The notes under the pieces: model-generated
The model's database searches: none
What the model saw: only the letters and a program-made list of their open reading frames with translations
What the model was told of the DNA's origin: nothing
Program-made: the position numbers and the translations under genes
Shown here: one piece after another, positions 1 to 11,700 of the stretch
How the letters are laid out: each line of letters opens with the position of its first letter
Numbering within the stretch: position 1 is the stretch's first letter
Assembly: GCA_050084985.1 (NCBI GenBank)
Contig: JBITNC010000001.1
Location: forward strand, 141,546,001 to 141,610,000
Source: Nageia nagi
Lineage: Eukaryota > Pinophyta
Direction: 5' to 3'
Length of the DNA: 64,000 nt

Positions 1-439
1 ATTTAGTCGATCCAATAAATTTCATAACTTTAGAAAATAGTAAGTATTTCTCCATGTGAGAAAGTATAACACTGACCAAGGTGAACTAGTTGAAGATTAG
101 TAGTATTTGGGTTCCTCTTATGTGGGCATCTAGGTGAAGGTCTAATTTTAGATAAGAAAATAAGCTTTAACAAATATCACTCTACATCTACAGTTCTTGA
201 GATGAAAAATGTATTTGAATATATGGGTTATTATTTGAGTTGTAAAATATTTTCACTTATGAATCAAATCAAGCATGTTTTAGTTAATTAAATGTAACAT
301 GTACTTGGTTACAACTGAACATATGATGTTATTTATTGAACCATATGTTTATTATTTTTTCACACTCTTATGTAGCAAATAAGAGACTCTTTTTTATCTA
401 AACACATTCTCGATGGTTTCAACTTTAGAATTTAGAAAC
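1..439. other. No gene seen; probable copia 5' leader
   Basis: AT-rich sequence without a recognisable reading frame, lying just before the copia gag. It is probably leader sequence of the element. No LTR end or primer-binding site could be placed in it. Confidence 0.35.
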
Positions 440-1335
440 CTCAGATGAGAGCTGAATTACAAGCAAAAAAGTTTTAGTAAATAGTGAAGGAGAACCTTGT
501 ACCTCCTATAGATGAGATAGCACTAGAAGCTTATAATATGAAGAATGAGTTGGCAACCTTTATGATATTTTATGTAGTTTCAAATGATGTGCTCCTAATG
601 ATTTCCTCTTCAACCTCAACAAAAGAAGCTTAAGATAAGCTTAAGCAAATCTACCTTGGTTCAAAGTTTTCAAGAAGGTATACCATTCTTCAAAAGTTAC
701 TTCAATCTCATTAAGAGGAAGATAAAAATGTTGCTATCTACTTAAATAAAATTATTAATCTAAGAACCCAACTTATTGCTTGTAGGTACAATTGGATTAA
801 TGATAAGTTCATGATCTTCATCATTCTTCAAAGTTTTTCTTCAAAATTTGAAAACTTTGTGATGGTTATGAAAATAAGGTTTGATGATAAAGAAGAAGTC
901 TTCTCCCTTGAGAACTTTTCTAGGTTTCTTGTGAAGCATGAGAAAACCTTTAATAAAAAGATGTTGATTTCTTTGCCTAAAGATAATAACATTACTCTTA
1001 GAGCAACCAAAATTCTTTTCAAGAATAAATTCAACCATAAAAAAATCTTATCTTTCTTCCTTCAAAAGGTTTTAGAAAAGAGACAATGGCAACAACAACA
1101 ATAGAAAAAATAATAACAATAGTAATAATAGAAATAATAATAATAGCAGCAAGAACAACAGTAACAATAACCACTTCAAGTAAAGAGATAGAAAAAATAA
1201 AGAAAATAATTTATATCTTAAGAAAAAATTTGATGGTAATTGTAACTATTATGACATCCAAGGTCACAAAAAAGTTGATTACTATAAAAAGAAAAGAGAG
1301 AAAAAGAACAAAGGTAATAAAAATATATACAACTT
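440..1335 (+). pseudogene. copia gag remnant (UBN2-like, with decayed zinc knuckle)
   Basis: Structural capsid protein of a Ty1/copia element. Conceptual translation shows the gag helix region around 811-1,000 (phrases such as SFSSKFENFVMVMK and EEVFSLENFSRFLVKHE, typical of the UBN2 gag family). An Asn-rich linker in another frame follows (1,086-1,180), then a zinc knuckle at about 1,222-1,290 reading CNYYDIQGHKKVDYY. A working copia knuckle is C-x2-C-x4-H-x4-C; here the second and last Cys are both Tyr. Stops upstream of 811 and a frameshift near 1,080 break the frame. It is not expected to make a product. Confidence 0.8.
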
Positions 1336-1417
1336 TAAAGGAGTAAAATTATCTAAGTCAAAAGGTAACAAAGAGCATGACCCTGAATAAATCCTTATTT
1401 ACCAAGATTGATAATAA

Positions 1418-2300
1418 GCATGAGCCTTCAACCTTCAAAGATGCTTCTAAGCACGAGTGCTGGATGGAAGCTATGAAAGTGGAGTATGAGGCACTTATGA
1501 AAAATAGAATTTAGAATTTAGTTTCTTATCCCAATAAGAAGAATATGATTCATAATAAGTGGATCTACAAAGTCAAGTTCAATTCTATTAAGAATATTAA
1601 AAAATACAAGGCAAAGTTAGTAGCCAAAGGTTTTATTCAAAATTATGATGTAGATTATGAGAAAACCTTCGCTTTCATGACAAAGATGCCTACTATGAGA
1701 ATTATCCTTACTTTTTTTGTAGTTCAAAGATGGAAAGTTTTTCAACTTGACATTAAGAGTGTATTCCTTAATGGTGACTTAGATGTGAAAATCTTTATGA
1801 ATCAACCAGAAGGGTTTTTATAAAAGACAAAGAGTCCTTTGTGTGCAAGCTAAAAAATTCATTGTATGGACTTAAAAAAATACCTAGAGCTTGGTATAAA
1901 AAGTTTTTAAGATTCTTTACAAATATTAGATTCTTCAAATGCTTTTTTAACTCTGATTTATATATGCTTAATTAAGGAAAAGATATAGTATTGATTCTCT
2001 TTTATGTGGATGATCTTTTGATTACTAGAAATAATGATAAAATCATTTAAGAGTGCATATCCAAATTTAAGGTAATATTTGAAATAATTGATCTTAGTTT
2101 CTTGCATTACTATCTTAGAATGTAAGTATACCAATATAAAGATTGTACTTATATTAATCAATATAAGTATATATCAGATAATTTTACAAAAGTTTAAAAT
2201 CAAAGAGTGTAGATATGTTGTAATTCTAATCTCTCTTAGAATCATTATTTCTCTAAGCTTCAACTCTTAGTTAGATGATGGTACAACTTATAAGTAATTA
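1418..2300 (+). pseudogene. copia reverse transcriptase remnant
   Basis: The copia-type RT is recognised from W-x2-AM-x2-E-x2-AL near 1,460, then IHNKWIYKVKFNS, KYKAKLVAKGF, DYEKTFAF, FQLDIKSVFLNGDL and FMNQPEGFL (1,545-1,820), ending with VDDLLITRN near 2,010. These are the conserved RVT_2 family blocks (Pfam PF07727), including the Asp of the D-x-K-x-AFLNG motif. Stops occur near 1,514, 1,821 and repeatedly after 2,040. The domain follows gag directly, so the protease-integrase part has been lost. Confidence 0.85.
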
Positions 2301-2589
2301 ATTGGTAATGTTTTGTATTTGACTACTTTCAAGTTAGATATTACCTTTGCAATGAATTTGATAGCATGATTCATGTAGAAACCATATGTTGAGCACCTCA
2401 ATGCTATTAAGCAAATTTTGAGGTATGTTATAGGGACTAAGGATCTTGCTCTCAAGTATTCTAAGTTGCTCTCGTTTATTCTCTTTATATTCTCAAATTT
2501 TGAGTATGGAGAAGATAGAGATGATAGAAAATAAACCTCTATATATATGTTTAGCATTGATTTAGGTGTAATATTTTGAACTTCCAAGA

Positions 2590-2910
2590 AGCAACCTACT
2601 ATTTCTCTTTCCACTATAGAAGTTGAATACTATGCCATGTTTGTTGCAGCTCAAGAAGCCATTTGGTTAAAGTATCTTTTAAAAGAAATTAGGTATGAGC
2701 AAGGTGGCTCATCTTTGATTTCTTTAGATAATTAATCGATGATCTCTTTAGATAAGAATTTTATGTTTCATTAGAGAATAAAACATATGAAAATCCATGC
2801 ATATTTTATTAAAGATAAGGTTTTTGATGGCATTATACACCTGGAGTATTATCCATCCACCTTGAACTTTACCAATTTATTCATAAAGCCTTTCTCAAAA
2901 GCTTAATTTT
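2590..2910 (+). pseudogene. copia RNase H remnant
   Basis: The C-terminal RNase H of the copia polyprotein. The read shows VEYYAMFVAAQEAIWLKYLL, then a DN-x-SMISL block, RIKHMKIHAYFIKDKV and a tail matching the usual Y-x-PS-x-x-x-x-x-LFIKP end. Several stops interrupt it (for example at 2,734 and 2,775). It closes about 40 bases before a purine tract that marks the end of the coding region. Confidence 0.8.
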
Positions 2911-2959
2911 ATAAGCTTTATAAGAATGCTATCAGATTGGTGAAGTTACCCTCAAGGGG

Positions 2960-3728
2960 GAGTGAAATTTGAATTCTTATATTGAATTCATATTTATGAT
3001 GATAACTTCACCCCTAGGAGGATTTTATGTTGTATTGTGTTGATTTTGCTATACATCTTCATGGTAAGTTTACTCTATGTGAGAAACTTATTGTAAAAAT
3101 ATTTTTAGAGTAAAAGATTAACTAATCTAGTACTGTTCAATTATCCATATATGAGGAACTCTTATGTGTCTTTTGGCATTGTTTAATTATCCATGTGTGA
3201 GAAACTCTTATGTGTCTTTTGACATTATTCAATTAACTATGTGTGAAAACTTTTATATGCATTTTGCTTTACTCTACTTTGTATTAATAATCAACACATG
3301 TTATATATATAGCAAGTGACTATGAATTTTTGACCTAGCATTTTTGTGATGACTTATAGTGCACCATTGATCAGTTTATGATGGCATCTATCCTTATTGA
3401 TATGATTATGTTGCATCTAACTGATCTTGTTATCTGAGATGCTTTTGACTTGCAGGTTCTTTTAAGATTGCAAGTTACCTACTTTGAGTATGTAGGCTCA
3501 TGGAGACTCTTCATGACTTCTAATTGGATGACTACTTCATGTACATTGAAATTAATTATGATTAATGATTGTATTTGGCAAAGTAGTGAGTCTCAAACTA
3601 GATCTTTCTTACTTCATAAATATGTAAAAAGTTTTTATCTCTATTGTATCTATTTGGAGGAGAACTCTCTTACTTTCTCTCTTTTTTCCCTCTTATTTGC
3701 TCTATCCTAATATTGCATTAAGGGGGAA
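2960..3728 (+). other. Untranslated 3' region of the copia element
   Basis: No coding similarity recognised. It lies between a first purine-rich tract (near 2,951-2,960) just after the RNase H end and a second one (3,719-3,728) that directly precedes the LTR. A 71-bp pattern with the words tatgtg and aactctta recurs loosely at about 3,140-3,250. Open frames within it look incidental. Confidence 0.5.
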
Positions 3729-4270
3729 TGTTGGAATGTATAATGCATTATTATAAAAGTTTTGTAATAATCTTCTATATAAGTTCACTAATACTTAAGG
3801 GTATCATTTGATACCTTAAGTATTTAAGTAAATATGATAATGTAACTTATCCTACACTCCATTTCATGAGCATGCCCCTTGGTTAAAAAGATGCACATGT
3901 CATGCTTTTGTACGTTAGATAAAAGGGTGATCCAAAGAAGGATTTTAGCCTATAAATAGAAGACTTCCTTTTTATGATCACACACCAATTTATAGAGTAA
4001 AGTTATGCTATAGGATAGTGTTTAAGAGATGAGATTAGAAGGATTGTAAGAGAGTTGTATTTGTGATTTAAATACAAATTTAGTTAATGGATAGAAATTC
4101 TAGTTGGAGGAACCACTTACATCTTGTGTTATGTTGTGATATTAATTTATAAGTAATGTAGATGTATTTATAAGCTTTCAAAGATATTAGTTATTTAAGA
4201 TTTATATTGTTAGTGTTTATTTCTTCAATAAGAAGACCTCCACCATTCTATCTATCCCTAAGATTAGAAG
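3729..4270 (+). repeat. 3' LTR of the copia element
   Basis: Starts with TGTTGGAATG immediately after a purine tract (aaggggg), the classic copia arrangement. A TATA-like cctataaatag lies near 3,948. The matching TTCCAACA end is not intact, so the right edge is set by the start of gypsy protease coding at about 4,279 and may be off by tens of bases. The 5' LTR is outside the window, so the pair cannot be compared. Confidence 0.6.
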
Positions 4271-4278
4271 GTTGAGTA

Positions 4279-4690
4279 GTGAATAACTGTATTATAGATA
4301 CCAAAGCTATAATAATTGTGATTCTTAAAGCTATTGTAAATGAAATGAAGTTATATATTACAAGATGTATTTATGATGTCATACAATTGGATTATTTCTT
4401 TGTAGATGTCATTGGTAGTGTTAAAAAAGTCATAATAACTTTAAATGCATTCTTTGACATTTGTGTTATTTAAGATATCATTATGATTGATCTTCTACAT
4501 CTATTTGGAATATGTTTATCTAAAGAATTCACTGCTAAATTTGAAGGGTACTTAGCTTTAGAATATAATTATATTTTACTTCCCTTCCAAGATAAATAAG
4601 TAAAAATTATAAATGAGGGCACCAAAAGTTTTCACATGAAGAAGATCACAGAATAAAACTGTTTGAATGATCCTCAACCTATGGAAGTAT
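4279..4690 (+). pseudogene. gypsy protease, C-terminal part
   Basis: The read contains DIIMIDLLHLFGICLSKEF followed by AKFEGYLALEYNYILLPF, matching the segment after the aspartic protease core in Tat-like elements, where a D-x-PP-x-x-G-x-x-LSR-x-W-type block is usual. The active-site D-[ST]-G is not present, because the 5' part was separated by the copia insertion. Stops occur near 4,471 and 4,600. Confidence 0.55.
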
Positions 4691-4815
4691 TTCAAAGGGA
4701 TTCACTTAGAGAATCACTCCTAACAACTAAAGTTCTTTTAGCAAATGATTTAAATTGTTAGGTCATAAATGTTGGCATAGTTAATTATTATTTATATGAA
4801 TATGTGTAGCCAATA

Positions 4816-5225
4816 TTGATCACAGTTGAAAAAGAATATAAGATATGGATAATGTACTTTAATAGATCTAGATGTAAGCATGGATGTAGAGTTGGAGTTG
4901 TATTCAAATCTTTAGAAGGATATATGAAAAGATTCTCCTTCAAATTCATATGGATTTATACAAATAATGTTACTAAATATGAAACCCTTTATTTAAATTT
5001 ATCTAAAGTAATTAGTATAAGCTTTAGATGCCTAATTATCCATGGTGATTCAGAATTGGTTATAAGTAATTAAAAAAATAGATTAATGCAAAACATCACT
5101 ATCTAAAGACCTACAGGAATAGAGTTTAAGATTTATTAGTCATTTTTAACTATCAATTTTATATCTATTTTTAGAAGGTACAACCAAGTACCTAATGCAC
5201 TTGTTGGAAAAGGGGCATGTTATAA
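4816..5225 (+). pseudogene. archaeal-type RNase H (aRNH), located upstream of RT
   Basis: The frame reads IMYFNRSRCKHGCRVGVVF, then FIWIYTNNVTKYETLYLNL and CLIIHGDSELVISN, the hallmark blocks of the second RNase H of Tat-type elements. The first catalytic Asp of YFDGS is Asn here; the Glu of the TNN-x-x-x-YE block and the Asp of GDSELV remain. A last-helix trace (RRYNQVPNALVGKG) follows near 5,180. In most Tat elements described this domain sits between RNase H and integrase; here it precedes the linker and RT. Confidence 0.75.
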
Positions 5226-5649
5226 TCTTACTCATTATAAAAGAGAATCTCTTGGAGTCAAAGTTTAATATAAGCCTTCATTACTTGATGCTACAAACTT
5301 CTAGCAAGTATTTGATTCTGATGAGCATATTATGAACTTCCTCTTGGATGAAGTAGTAGCCAACACTTTTGGAATTCAAGAATTACTTGATTATTTTTAA
5401 GAATCAGATGTTATCTAACTCAAAAATAATGTTATACTAAAAGGATTACTTTCTTTTGAGAGAATGTTTGATCCAGAAGATGTTTAAAAAGCTAAAGCCT
5501 TGGCTATCCAAAAAGAGAGTTATGTTGAGTTCAAAATTGAACTCAAAAAGTATATAAAGGTAGGCTTATAGTGTTTTAATTAAAAAAAGCTATTATATCT
5601 CAAATTTATAATGATTTCTTGAAAGCAATTACCTAAATTTATGATGATC
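5226..5649 (+). pseudogene. aRNH-to-RT linker of the pol polyprotein
   Basis: Decayed coding reads YKPSLLDATNF, QVFDSDEHIMNFLLDEV and VIQLKNNVILKGLLSFERMF. The same string of blocks is recognisable on the minus strand at 31,230-31,400 in the other gypsy family, which supports a real conserved linker. Its function is unknown. Stops occur at several places. Confidence 0.55.
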
Positions 5650-6990
5650 TCAAAACATATGATAAAAGTGTCATCCAACACACAACTGAACTTGAATCAA
5701 ATGCCAAACCATATAGGCAAAAACAAAGGTCAATTAACCTAAAAATAGAAGAAGCTATGAGATAAAAATTAATTAAGTTATTTGATTCAAAAATTATTTA
5801 TCCTATCAAGAATTCTTCTAGGGTTGAAAATATGGTTCCCATTAGAAAGAAAAGTGGAAAAATCAAACTTTGTGTTGATTTCAAAAATTTGAATCAAGTG
5901 TTTTTTAAAGAGAATTATACTCTCCCACTTATGGAATAGATCCTACATACAGTCATCAAAGATTACTATTTTTCAATAATTGATGGCTACTTAGGATTTA
6001 ACCAGATTTGGGTGAAAGATGAATATCAATACAAAATTGCATTTACAACCAAATAGGAGACATTTTCCTTTCAAAAAATGCCTTTTGGTCTTTCTAATGT
6101 TAGAACTACTTTTCAAAGAGCCATGGATCATGCGTTTGGTGAACTAATAAATAAGATTATCTTAATTTATCTAGATAATATTATTATATTTTTTAAAAGT
6201 AGAAAGGATTATCTGGAACATCTTAGACAAATTTTTTAAAAATGCATGAAATTTAGCATTTCAATTAATTCAAAAAAATATTTTTATGGTTAACTAAAGA
6301 AAATTACTTCGCCACATTACCTTAAAGGAAGATTAGTGATTGATCTAGATAGTTTAAAAGCTATTGAAGCATTGCCACTCCCTTCCAATAAGAAAGATTT
6401 GCAATCATTCTTTGGTCAAATAAATTTTGTTAGAAAATTTATTAATAATTTTTTAGAAATTGTATATCCAATCACTTCGATGCTAAAAAAAGATACTATA
6501 TTCTCTTGGTCAAGTGAAGTAAAATTAGCTTTTAAAGAAATTAAAAAGGCTATAATAGAAGCTCCTATGTTTAAAAATCTTGATATGTTAAAATATTTTA
6601 TTTTGTATGCATATGGAGCAAAAAGAAGCATTGCTACAATTCTAGCATAGAAAGATGATAACAAAGAAGAATATCTGATTGCCTTTCATAGCCAAACACT
6701 ACATCAACACCAAAAAAGGTACTCATTTATTAAAAAGTAAGTATTTTTCATAATGAAGGGACTTAAAAAATTTAAGCATTATGTCTCCCATACCAGAATC
6801 TTTGTATTTGCTATCCATCCTAATGTAAAAAATTATATTATACAAGGAGATTTAGGTGAAGGAAAGGTTAGTTGGATTACTAAAATAATAGAATATGATA
6901 TAGAAACTAAGCCAACCAAATTGATTAGAGTCAAGGCTTTATATGAAAATATAGCTAAAGCTTCACATATGATTGTTATTATGGAGGACA
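5650..6990 (+). pseudogene. gypsy reverse transcriptase and RNase H remnant
   Basis: RT blocks in order: VPIRKKSGKIKLCVDFKNLN (about 5,835-5,895), a D-G-Y-x-GFNQIW block (about 5,980), FQKMPFGLSN (about 6,070), FQRAMDHAFGEL and IYLDNIIIFF (about 6,165). The catalytic Y-x-DD has become YLDN. The connection domain reads QSFFGQINFVRKFI (6,400-6,450) and the RNase H FILYAYGAKRSIATILA (6,597-6,650), ending in IIEYDIETKPTKLIRVKALY (about 6,888-6,945). In-frame stops, for example near 5,937, 6,054 and 6,648, prevent translation. Confidence 0.9.
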
Positions 6991-7009
6991 AGCAATAACT
7001 AAATGAATA

Positions 7010-8255
7010 AAGTGATTGGATTAAATAAGTTGTTTTTTACTTTCAAATTGGTAAATGTCTTGAATCTCTAAATAGGTTTCAGAGAAGAAGATTCAAGTTG
7101 CATGCCTTGAAGTTTGTGATGATAGATGACTATCTATATAGAAATAACTTTGATCAAACCCTATTAAGATGTATGAATCATGATGAATCTCAAAGAATAT
7201 TACATGAATTTCATTATGGATTCTCCAGCGGGCATTATAGTGGACCTAATACAATACCAAAAAATTAACAAGTTGGGTATTATTGGCCCATCATATTTCA
7301 AGATTCATTCAAGATAGCTCATGAATGTGATAAATGCAACAAATTTATAGGAAAAAGAAGGCAAGCTGCTATGCCTCTTAAATATGTGATAGTTGAAGAA
7401 CCCCTTCAATAATGGGGTATGGACTTCATTGGTGTTATAAATCAAAATTCTTCAACAGGCTATAAGTTCATCCTAACTACAATAGACTATTTTACTAGAT
7501 GGTAAGAAGCAATGTCATATAAGAATGTAGATCAAAAGGTAGTGATAGAAATGATCAAAAGGATAATCACTCACTTTGGAATCTCACAGACTATTATCTC
7601 AGACAATGGTCCAACATTTATTGGAGGTGACTTGTCAAACTTTGTTGTTGAATATGGGATATACTGATTATTCTTTTTAAATTATTAGCCATAAGGTAAT
7701 GGGTTAGTTGAATCTACTAATAAGAACCTAACTCGGATCATCAAAAGAATAATTCAAGGGAATCTCTAATAGTGGCATACACAACTAGATTTTGCATTAT
7801 GAATAGATAGAATCAGTATTAAATCAAGAATTAAAACATCCTCATATGCACTAGTATATTGTAAAAGACCTATGTTGCCAATACATATTGAGTTACCAAC
7901 ATTAAAAATCCTACAATACATGGAGGACCATGATTTCTAGCCACTACAATCAAGGTATAATCAACTCCTAAAATTGAAGGAAGACTAGAACAAAGCATAT
8001 GAGTCATTTTAGCATCACTAGCACATAATTGAGAATTGGTTTGTCAAGTTTGAACTAGGTGATATTATCCTCAAGTGGGATGAAGAGAAAGCACAGCACG
8101 AAAGACACCAAAAATTTGACTCTCTATGGAGCAAGCCTTATATCATCACTCAAGCCATGCAAAGTAATGCATTTAGGTTACAAGACATCATTAAGTCCCA
8201 AGAATTACCTATTCCTATTAACAAGATCTATTTGAAGCATTACTAGGTGATAAGG
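7010..8255 (+). pseudogene. gypsy integrase remnant with GPY/F-like tail
   Basis: The zinc-binding domain shows H-E-F-H then GYYWPIIFQDS and CDKCNKF (about 7,195-7,345). The catalytic core reads WGMDFIGVI (about 7,415), IISDNGPTF (about 7,592) and a G-NGLVESTNKNLT block (about 7,700), so all three acidic D,D,E residues are still visible. The C-terminal module (8,040-8,240) reads LGDIILKWDEEKAQHERHQK then LWSKPYIITQ, the GPY/F position, here KPY. Stops interrupt it, for example near 7,411, 7,504 and 7,667. Confidence 0.88.
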
Positions 8256-8750
8256 TGATCTTATAGCATCCATCAAAAATTGTATAGTGTATATAATTTC
8301 AAAAAAAGTGTGTTTTTAAGGCTTATATATATTTTAGACACAACTCTAAGAAAGTAGGTAGATGTTAATGCTTAGCATTAATTTGACATGATCTAGAGTT
8401 AATGTCTGTGTGTTGCTAAGCTACCAACTGAATAGGGTAGCATTTAAGGAAAGATTTATTTGAATTTTTCAAACCATTATATGGGTACCCTAATTGAAAT
8501 ATGGCATGCTCCATACCTACTCATCCAACTTATGGTAGCCTAGTTTGTATGATGCATAGATATCAATACCCTAAACATTAATTACCATTAATAGAAGTAT
8601 CATAAACCTTGGATGAATAAAACATCCTACATATCCTTAGACTCAACACTTAGCCATTTTCAAGCATACTAGTTTCTAGAGTGACTAGAGATTATAATTT
8701 GCAGAGCTAAGTTGAGAAAGGAGATACAAAATTTTAAGACCTTACAGACT
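8256..8750 (+). other. Spacer between pol and the additional ORF
   Basis: Non-coding, AT-rich; no domain recognised. It may carry the leader or splice signals for expression of the downstream ORF, but none can be pinpointed. Confidence 0.4.
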
Positions 8751-11700
8751 ATGAATTATGATTCTCAAATGCAAACTAGAGGTTCTAAAAAGAGTGCTAA
8801 CACCATAGAGACTTCCAAATCATCAACTCCAATCAAAATAGAGCAATTTAATGTAGACTTGATAGCCATGCAAGAGGAATACCTTGATAATGCTCTAGTG
8901 GTGAACTGTACTGAGATGGGGGTGATAAATCACATTAATACATGGAGGGCTAACTCCAATCACTTCCTTTTGCAACATATAAATCCTAAAATTGTTGGAA
9001 AAGGGAAATCATTAGCACAATCAAAGAGAGGCATCATGATTGACTAGTGCCTAGCTTATTATGTGCCCTATGAATCATTCACTTATCTCAAGATATTGTA
9101 TTCAATGGCACATAGGCATAACCAATAGGGTTATCAGATAGGAATGTTCAAGGAACAAGAGAAGGGAGAAGATTCAGAGCCAAAATTTGAAGTAATACTA
9201 GACTACTCCCCTGATTTTATTCTTCAAGCATTTGCTATTCCAATCAGGTAGACTTTCCATGTGAAGAAGCAGATTGATTTAAAAAGAGAGAAGAATGATT
9301 TCTATAGTAATGAAGATGAAATGATAAACTAAATTCATGAGAGATATCAGGGAAACAAAACCACATAACTCTGGCCAAGCTATGATATTCATCTATTTGA
9401 AAATAAGAAGGATAGAGAGGTGTTATAGATACTAGCAATCATCATGGGGAAGGAAACCCAAATAGAAATAGATGAATCCATGGTGTATATGGATTACAAT
9501 ATCATAAAGGTACATGTATGCTATGAATTTTTGGATTTTATTTCTAATAAGATAAAGAGATATCTTTTTAAAATTAAAAAATTAAATTTCAAACACTCTT
9601 TGTGTCTTTGGTGGATCTTGGCCCATCAAAATCTTGATAAACTTATGGAGGTAGGGCTACTAATCGAGCTGGCAAATCCAAGTACTGGACTAGTACCAAT
9701 TGATTTGAGGGTGCTAATCTTGAGCAAGTTGCATGGATTATATTACAAGTTCATGGAAAAATTCTATGCAATAATAGTGCATATGTTGATAGGAAGACTC
9801 CTTAGCAGACTACATAAAAGCGTTATGCAGGAGCTACAAGGAGGAAACAAACTTGATGATTGGTACTTTCTTAAAGATCACATCGTAATTATGAGGTATG
9901 GCTATTTTGAAAAACCTTTTTTCTTACTTAAGTATGTAACCCCTCAGCTATATTCCATAAATATGGATAAGTAAATATGTACCATTAAGACCAAGTATGG
10001 ATTTACGGGTAGTTTCAAATCTATTGTAGATATACCAACTTTTACTAAAAATTTCACTCTTTTAGAAGTAGGTTGTAAAGATAGTATAGAAAATTTATTG
10101 TACAAAATTTTAAAGTAGATATAATAGAAGCCCTATGGATGTATGATCCTTCAAGAGAGATGAAAAAAATAATAAGGTCAAGTAAGAAGCACCTAGCCTT
10201 TGCCCAAGAGTATAGACCTCATGTGAAATATTTTGTAAATAAAACTAACCAAGAAGGAGAAATGTACCTTAAATGTAAATTTACATCCCTAAACAAGGGT
10301 TGGATGACCCTTTAGAAGATAAATAAATACAAGAATTTGAAAAATAAGCTATAAGACTTTGCCTTTGACCCAAATTTCCTCACCTAGTTAACAAATTTGG
10401 GTTGGGACCCTAATAAAATTCATTATTTCATAAAATTTAGATTTAAATGTATAACAAAGATTCATCATATTGAAAATGAATTATTTAAAAAATTTAAATA
10501 TGATAAATTTTACGAGGTAGAATATTCTAAAGATCCTTTGCCAAAATTTGGCTAGCCTCTTCCTCCTAAATTTCAAGGGAAATAAGCTATAGGAGTGAAA
10601 TACATAAAGGTTGGACAAGCATCCAACTTGTAAAAAAGAGAGAGCAAAATCCCTCAAATGTTGCTACTACTTCGCAAGAGTCTTATCCAAAAAAGATAAG
10701 GAGAGTTTAGACCCTTACTAAAAAATAACAAACCCCAAAGAAAGAGGAAAAAATGTTAAAGAAATCCTACACCACATAGCCCAGGCCATAGAGAACTGCA
10801 ACTGCGCCTTCCAAAATCATAGAAGAAACTTTAAGGGTTATGGAAAAAGAGGATAAAATGTTTCATATAGAGGAATTGCAAGAGCCTCAAAGTACAAATA
10901 TTGGTACTTAAGAATAACTCCTAAAAAAAGAAGTCCAAGAAAATAAAGAAGCCTTGGAAAAGGAACACATGCAAATTCAACAAGTGGGAGAAATGTACTT
11001 GGAGTGGGTGGATCTATAGCAACTACACCTGAAGGTGGGTCAGGTGATGATAGTGATGATCATGATGATGGATCTAAAGGAAAAAGAGACTCAGACCTAA
11101 TGGATAAAGATGATGATGAAGATAAGGTCATGGAGGAAGCAAAAAAGGAAATAGAAATTTAGCATGCTACAGCTCTAAAATAGTTAGAACCCATATAATA
11201 GGTCATAATGACCACTTCAAGTGTAAATACTTCTCTCCATTCTTTAATTCTTACAGTCTTCCAAGAGGAGATTAAATCAATTTTTTTTACACAAATTGTA
11301 TAACCCATTTATTGGATAACTTTTGTCAATAAACCTCCTATGCTTGTTGAGCAATAGTTGAGAATTTTGAGTAAAGTAATAGAAATAAGAAATATTATGA
11401 TAGCATAGATGTTTTTTAAAGAAAGATAACTAGATACTACTCCCATGGCTATAATTGATGTGAATATGCAAAGTGCTTTGATAATTGATCAATCTAGGTT
11501 CCTTTTGAATACTTTAATGGTAGTTGATAAAGATCTTTAGGTAATGGAGAGTAAGATAGATAAATTGAATAAGAAAATTGATCAATATAAGAAAGATTAC
11601 TCCCTTAAAGACAAAATAGTGGTTGGGTTGTAGAATAAAAACAAAGACTTGCTTGCAAAGCTTGATAAGCAAAGGTCAAAATTTGACAAGAGCTTGATAG

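Larger units (their letters stand above)
1..4275 (+). mobile_element. Degenerate Ty1/copia retrotransposon, 5' end outside window
   Basis: Reading the plus strand gives, in order, a copia gag (about 440-1,335), RT (1,418-2,300), RNase H (2,590-2,910), purine-rich tracts (near 2,951 and 3,719) and a 3' LTR starting at 3,729. All coding parts carry stops and frameshifts. Protease and integrase are absent: only about 80 bases separate the gag zinc knuckle from the RT. Protease coding of a different, gypsy-type element starts directly after the LTR, so this element appears to have inserted into that gypsy element, whose 5' half would lie left of the window. The right boundary is uncertain by about 40 bases. 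Confidence 0.8.
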
